A stretch of 42,040 bases of DNA from a virus: positions 1 through 42,040 of IMG/VR virus record IMGVR_UViG_3300044623_000633, one strand, 5' to 3'. Position numbers and translations under genes: made by a program. How positions within the stretch are numbered: the stretch's first letter is position 1; each line of letters starts with the position of its first letter. Below, piece by piece: positions 38,488-42,040 of the stretch. Under the pieces are notes generated by a model. It made no database searches, was not told where the DNA came from, and was given only the letters and a program-made list of their open reading frames with translations.

Positions 38488-38632
38488 GCTGCCGCGCAAA
38501 GCGTAGGATAATCCCCCGTGTGGTGGAGATCCCCTCCATGTGGACGAGCTCCCCCAGCGCAACCTCAATCGTATTGAGCAGAAGCCGTTTCCGCCTAGCC
38601 TTGACGGCTTGCTCGGCAAGGGCATCAGTCAT
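38474..38632 (-). CDS. Small basic helical protein, coupled
   Basis: The product is 52 residues. I chose the ATG at 38632 because it overlaps the preceding stop as ATGA. An earlier ATG at 38656 lies inside that gene. It is helical and basic (ALAEQAVKARRKRLLLNTIE ... RGIILRFARQLKFY). Family unknown. It is the last gene of the leftward replication block, and it ends convergently with the late block. Confidence 0.55.
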   Translation of the reverse strand: MTDALAEQAVKARRKRLLLNTIEVALGELVHMEGISTTRGIILRFARQLKFY

Positions 38633-38859
38633 TGCTGTTCCAGTTGGCTCTTCCACCGCTTCACATCCGATCTGAAGTTCATGAGTGCCCTGTGGTCCGA
38701 TGAGGAATACGAGGCGATGAAAAATTTACAGTTACCGCATGCAGTAACTTTAAACTTGTAATGGCAAGACCCGGTCATCTCGGTGTCGACGATCTCAATC
38801 CCGAGTTCGTCGAACACCTTCAAGAAGGGCTGTGCTCTCTTGCGGTTATATGTGCTCAT
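38629..38859 (-). CDS. Small protein, HicA/dsRBD-like in outline
   Basis: The product is 76 residues, its ATG overlapping the primase-helicase stop (ATGA). The order helix, two or three beta strands (CHYKFKVTACGNCKFFIAS) and a C-terminal helix with SSDHRALMNFRSDVKRW is that of small dsRBD-fold phage proteins related in outline to HicA. No antitoxin partner is visible, so a toxin role should not be assumed. Coupling to the primase-helicase suggests an accessory replication role. Confidence 0.6.
   Translation of the reverse strand: MSTYNRKRAQPFLKVFDELGIEIVDTEMTGSCHYKFKVTACGNCKFFIASYSSSDHRALMNFRSDVKRWKSQLEQQ
38732..38747. repeat. Weak copy of the dispersed dyad
   Basis: TTACCGCATGCAGTAA, three mismatches, but with perfect GTTAC/GTAAC ends. 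It fits the about 1-kb spacing. Weak on its own. Confidence 0.3.
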
Positions 38860-41708
38860 CCCAGAATGTTCGCCAGCTTGGGGTGGTTCATGTCTACGTG
38901 GACCAAATACTCCTGCGCCGAAACAAGGTCGGTTCCGCCTCCGAGGCGACCGGTCTTCATTTCCACGCCATATTCCTTTTCCAGCCGGTCGAGGAAGATT
39001 TTGCGGGAGTGCCCGTTCTTGGCCATCCAGTCGCTGAAGAAGCTGCTGGAGATACGCAGGATGCCATCCTCGCGCGACAGATGGATCGCCAGCCTGTTGA
39101 TGCGGGTGATATCGTTCAGTACCTGAATGGCACCCTTCGCGGGCTTGCCCCGTGATACCCAGGTCCGGTTCGTCTCCAGCATGGTCTGGCGGTTGGAGTT
39201 GAGGAAGTCAGCCAGCACCGAGCTGAGCGCCAATTCGGTGTTCATGTCGGTCGAGCTCTTGCCGATTTCCGTCCGCATGCCATTCATCGTTTCAATGAGG
39301 AACTGCTTCATTGCGGGGATATCAACCGATAGGAAGCCAAGCTCATTGGCATACTCAGCGCCCTTGAGGACAACAGACATGGCCGAGGTCCAGAAGCGCT
39401 CTGCCTGATCCGCGTTGAGCTCGCGGCTAAGGCTCACTTCATAGTCTGCGAGCTTGTCGTTGATGCTCTCATAGTTTGAGCCGAGGAACTTCGCGTACTC
39501 AAGACCGACGTGCCCAAAGTTGTATTCGAGGCTACCGACAAGGCGCTGCATGTGGGAAGTATCCACCAGTCCGTTGGTCGACTTTGATACCTGAAACTCA
39601 AACAGACGCATGAGGCCAGCCGTGGTGGACTTATTCTTCGCCGTCATCGCATCGATGAGCGTATTGTTAGTAGCTGAGACGAGCAGCGTGTTCCACGATC
39701 CCGACTCGCGGAGCGTCGTGTCGGCGTTCATGCGGGACTTCTCGCGACCGCCCGTAATGTTGAAGACGAGGTTGGTGAAGTTCTTGACCTGCTCCTCGCT
39801 CTTGATCTCGTCCCAGTAGTAGGGGAGGTGCTTGAGCTTACCAATCTTGCCAAGGATCGAGTTACTTGTGTCAGTAAGAGCCGCCATCGCCATGACGGGG
39901 TGGCCCCACACAGCCTGAGCGCACTTCATGGCGGTCGTCTTGCCGATACCGGACTCGGTCGAGTAGGAACTCAACAGCAAGCCACCGTGGCCGGTAAGCT
40001 GCACCAGAGGGCCAGCGAACGCCGAGGCGAGGATCACATTGAGTGCTGGGCGGTTCTGGGCGCAGATGATGTCGGCAACGTCCTGCCATACCCGGCGCTC
40101 ACCCTTGGGAGAGTACTGATACGACAGCACCGCATCGGGATCTGCGGCAGGGCGGTCACTGTGTTTACCCCAGACGCGCCCGCCGTAAGCGAAGCCGTCG
40201 ATCTTGCCGTCAGGTATAGACCACCCGAACGGCTGGGCAGCGACCACGCAGTCTTTGGTCGCCTGAAGTTTCTGAATCCATGACATGAAAAATTCCTTCA
40301 AATATTTCGCTTCTTTCTCGCTTGTAAACATCCCCTTGGAGCAGAGGAATTTGGACAGGCCGTCCTTCGCGCCAATTACTTCAGCAGGTATGTCGAACGC
40401 GGTGCGCTTCTTGTCGGCCAGAATAGTCGTGAAGTGGAGCGACCAGGGGGAGGGCGAGAGCCACCCGGACCAAATTGGATAATGCGATAGCGTGATGGAG
40501 AAGGGTGTACCGTCGTCATGAACAGCCCGCACGGCGATGGTGCCGTTGGGGTTGCGCGTGAAGCGATCCGGCAAGGTCTTATCCACGTCATTTGCCGCCG
40601 CCTGCGGGAAGTTCAGCGGGCTCTTGTTCTGGATCAGGAGCGGGCAGCCTTTGCACTCAGGAGCGCCGTAACCGGCGATCTTGGAGCACTTGGGCCAGCC
40701 GAGGTTCTTCTCCTTCTGCTTCGCAACGGCGCGGTCAAAGAGTTCGTCCGTGGCGTCCTTGTTGTAGCCGGGATGCTTCTCCGACATTTTATGGAAGGCA
40801 TCGCGCCCGTCCTCAACAAAGGTGGCCAGTGACGCAGTCATGAACCAGAGCGGGTTGGGGTTGTCCTTGCCGCCTGTCCCAATCGTGCGGGATACAAAGC
40901 CGCAGTGCCGGGCAACGTCGTCGATTATGATAGGCGGTGCTGCCCTCGTCTCGATGCCAGCACCTAGCTCGTCATTGGCCGTAAGGTTGGTAGCCGTGCC
41001 CATGGGAAGGGCCGGTGCTTCGCCAATGTAATGGTGTAATGCCTGACGGACCTCGTCCACTGAGACGTCTGCGCCGAGGCTCAGCAACTTCACGGGCTTG
41101 GGGTCAGCGCCCTTGTGGTTGAAGGTGCCGGGAACGCGGAGGATGCGGGCAGCGTCCACCGTGCATTGGCTGTCGCACTTAAGGCCCAAGTCCTGGGCCG
41201 CGCGGGCGAGGGCGTCAGCCAGCACCTGCCACTCCTCGCGGGAGAGCTCCCGGTCCAGCGCCCAGTGGACGTGGAAGCCGCCAGATCCTGATGCCACGAC
41301 GGCCGTGGGCTTGGGCATACCTGTTGAAGTAATGAAGTCCTTCAGGGCTTGGAGGGCTTCCTTGGTGTCGGCGTATGCACCTTCCTTCACGTCGATGTCG
41401 ATGTAGAGGGATTTGACCGCTACGGCGTCATTGGTTGATCGGAGAGCCTTCCGGTACTTGAAGCCACGCTTCGAGGTCTTCTCTTCCATGCGCCCTTGGG
41501 CGCTCATGGCTGCGTAGATATCCTTCGGCTCGTTGGTCTTTTGTAGCCACTCCAGCGTCTTGACAAACTCGTCTACGCTGGCGCAAGCCCGGCCGTCCCA
41601 GAATTTCCTGCCGTTCTCTCCCGGTTGGCTCCAATGGACGTTGATCCAGGACTTGCCATCTACGGGGGTCGGCAGCATTCGAGACGCGAATTGATGCGCG
41701 TTTTCCAA
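38856..41708 (-). CDS. Primase-helicase with DUF927-type ATPase domain
   Basis: The product is 950 residues from a TTG at 41708, with AGGAGC eight bases upstream. The N-terminal primase-type domain has the acidic motif LYIDIDV (Asp104, Asp106), SGSGGFHVHW (140-149) and DAARILRVPGTFNHK (185-199), as in archaeo-eukaryotic-type primases of plasmids and phages. A zinc-type knot follows (Cys341, Cys352, Cys355). The C-terminal half is DUF927-like: STESGIGKTT (583-592) is Walker A and HLPYYWDEI (627-635) is Walker B. It should unwind and prime DNA at the origin. Since no phage DNA polymerase is seen, host polymerase is probably recruited. Dyads lie at 39862, 40376 and 41317 inside and at 41718 over the ribosome binding region. 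Confidence 0.85.
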   Translation of the reverse strand: MENAHQFASRMLPTPVDGKSWINVHWSQPGENGRKFWDGRACASVDEFVKTLEWLQKTNEPKDIYAAMSAQGRMEEKTSKRGFKYRKALRSTNDAVAVKSLYIDIDVKEGAYADTKEALQALKDFITSTGMPKPTAVVASGSGGFHVHWALDRELSREEWQVLADALARAAQDLGLKCDSQCTVDAARILRVPGTFNHKGADPKPVKLLSLGADVSVDEVRQALHHYIGEAPALPMGTATNLTANDELGAGIETRAAPPIIIDDVARHCGFVSRTIGTGGKDNPNPLWFMTASLATFVEDGRDAFHKMSEKHPGYNKDATDELFDRAVAKQKEKNLGWPKCSKIAGYGAPECKGCPLLIQNKSPLNFPQAAANDVDKTLPDRFTRNPNGTIAVRAVHDDGTPFSITLSHYPIWSGWLSPSPWSLHFTTILADKKRTAFDIPAEVIGAKDGLSKFLCSKGMFTSEKEAKYLKEFFMSWIQKLQATKDCVVAAQPFGWSIPDGKIDGFAYGGRVWGKHSDRPAADPDAVLSYQYSPKGERRVWQDVADIICAQNRPALNVILASAFAGPLVQLTGHGGLLLSSYSTESGIGKTTAMKCAQAVWGHPVMAMAALTDTSNSILGKIGKLKHLPYYWDEIKSEEQVKNFTNLVFNITGGREKSRMNADTTLRESGSWNTLLVSATNNTLIDAMTAKNKSTTAGLMRLFEFQVSKSTNGLVDTSHMQRLVGSLEYNFGHVGLEYAKFLGSNYESINDKLADYEVSLSRELNADQAERFWTSAMSVVLKGAEYANELGFLSVDIPAMKQFLIETMNGMRTEIGKSSTDMNTELALSSVLADFLNSNRQTMLETNRTWVSRGKPAKGAIQVLNDITRINRLAIHLSREDGILRISSSFFSDWMAKNGHSRKIFLDRLEKEYGVEMKTGRLGGGTDLVSAQEYLVHVDMNHPKLANILG
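39862..39877. repeat. Dispersed 16-bp dyad in primase-helicase gene
   Basis: TTACTTGTGTCAGTAA, one mismatch. Confidence 0.7.
40376..40391. repeat. Dispersed 16-bp dyad in primase-helicase gene
   Basis: TTACTTCAGCAGGTAT, two mismatches. Confidence 0.6.
41317..41332. repeat. Dispersed 16-bp dyad in primase-helicase gene
   Basis: ATACCTGTTGAAGTAA, two mismatches. Confidence 0.55.
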
Positions 41709-41717
41709 TCGCTGCTC

Positions 41718-41733
41718 CTACTTCAAAAAGTAA
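41718..41733. repeat. Dispersed 16-bp dyad at the primase-helicase start
   Basis: CTACTTCAAAAAGTAA, one mismatch. On the minus strand it runs into the AGGAGC ribosome binding site of the TTG at 41708. Confidence 0.75.
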
Positions 41734-41752
41734 TAAAAAATTAAGGAGGAAG

Positions 41753-41780
41753 AAGGGGGTAGTAAAATAACTACCCCCTT
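41753..41780 (-). terminator. Perfect 11-bp hairpin between early genes
   Basis: AAGGGGGTAGT (41753-41763) and ACTACCCCCTT (41770-41780) pair perfectly around AAAATA. Read on the minus strand, it follows the stop of the 286-residue protein by eight bases and precedes a pyrimidine-rich stretch and AATTTTTTATTAC. It probably acts as an attenuator or partial terminator that lowers the primase-helicase relative to the gene before it. Confidence 0.65.
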
Positions 41781-41788
41781 GGGTAGGC

Positions 41789-42040
41789 TCAGAGAATGTT
41801 GTCGAGCATCTCATCAAACGAAGCCGGTGCCGCCTGAGCGGGAGCCGGTGTAGCCTTGGGAATTACTTTAGCCTTCGCAGGAGGAGCAGATGCTGCCATA
41901 GCCGCAGGTGCCGCCGCAGGCGTGGCAGGTGCCTGCTGCTCGAAAGGGCTGGACGCAACCTGCGTTGCCTCCTGACGCGGAGCCAGATCGGTCGCCTCGT
42001 TGAGGATGTTCGCCACGCGCTTGTCGTCACGGAGTTCGAG
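41789..42040 (-). CDS. Partial early protein, C-terminal 83 residues (enters from right edge)
   Basis: The frame is open from base 42040, continues through GTG 42016 (which could be mistaken for a start) and stops at 41789. The sequence begins LELRDDKRVANILNEATDLA, then becomes an Ala/Pro-rich flexible stretch (about 30-70) and ends ASFDEMLDNIL, an acidic amphipathic tail. Such a linker plus acidic tail is typical of single-strand DNA-binding proteins that recruit partners through the tail, but the core is in the other half (1-609). It is in phase with that half across the window ends. The hairpin at 41753-41780 follows it, then the primase-helicase. Confidence 0.75.
   Translation of the reverse strand, partial: LELRDDKRVANILNEATDLAPRQEATQVASSPFEQQAPATPAAAPAAMAASAPPAKAKVIPKATPAPAQAAPASFDEMLDNIL

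Noticed and set aside
38629-38859. HicA-type toxin with an antitoxin partner
   Set aside because: Only the small-fold outline fits. The neighbouring 52-residue protein has no HicB features, and the gene is coupled to the primase-helicase, so a toxin-antitoxin call is not supported.
1-42040. tRNA genes and DNA or RNA polymerase genes
   Set aside because: Looked for cloverleaf-like stretches and polymerase motifs in the gaps and large frames and saw none. A tRNA scan would be needed to be certain about tRNAs.

Overview
The window looks like the whole genome of a temperate, short-tailed (podovirus-like) double-stranded DNA phage, cut open inside one gene. The minus-strand reading frame that runs off the left edge (1-609) and the one that enters from the right edge (42040-41789) are on the same strand and in the same phase, so they would join into a single 286-residue protein. 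The fit to a circular or circularly permuted genome of about 42 kb is good, but it is inferred from two ends. The base composition is GC-rich, and small phage families of the type seen here (the lysis cassette, the 21525 and 23201 proteins) suggest an alphaproteobacterial host. That host call is an inference.

Layout. Minus-strand early genes run leftward from a control region at about 1320-1913: a small basic protein (978-1319), the split 286-residue protein, then, from the right edge, a DUF927-type primase-helicase (41708-38856) and two small coupled genes ending at 38474. Rightward from the control region lie a small unknown gene, a large modular tail-fibre block (2352-8880), an integrase with a likely attP (8880-10189), a small helix-turn-helix gene, a homing-type HNH gene, and then the terminase pair on the minus strand (13349-11432). 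The late block (13411-38487, plus strand) is one long series of overlapping or abutting genes: portal, several small Gly/Lys-rich proteins, scaffold, major capsid, connector proteins, collar-type fibre, lysis genes, tail nozzle-like protein, internal (ejection) proteins including a 2763-residue giant, and two HNH-like genes. No DNA polymerase, RNA polymerase, tRNA or obvious CI-type repressor was recognised.

The most striking signal is not a gene. A 16-bp imperfect dyad, TTACTT-N4-AAGTAA, is scattered over the whole genome: I found 28 copies with no more than 2 mismatches (20 with no more than 1), plus 4 copies with a 3-bp spacer. They lie both between genes and deep inside genes, in all three reading frames, so the conserved thing is the DNA and not a peptide. 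Several sit on ribosome binding sites, and in the right third they recur at about 1-kb intervals. This looks like a genome-wide operator ('stoperator'-like) or DNA-organising system of a phage-encoded DNA-binding protein that has not been identified here.
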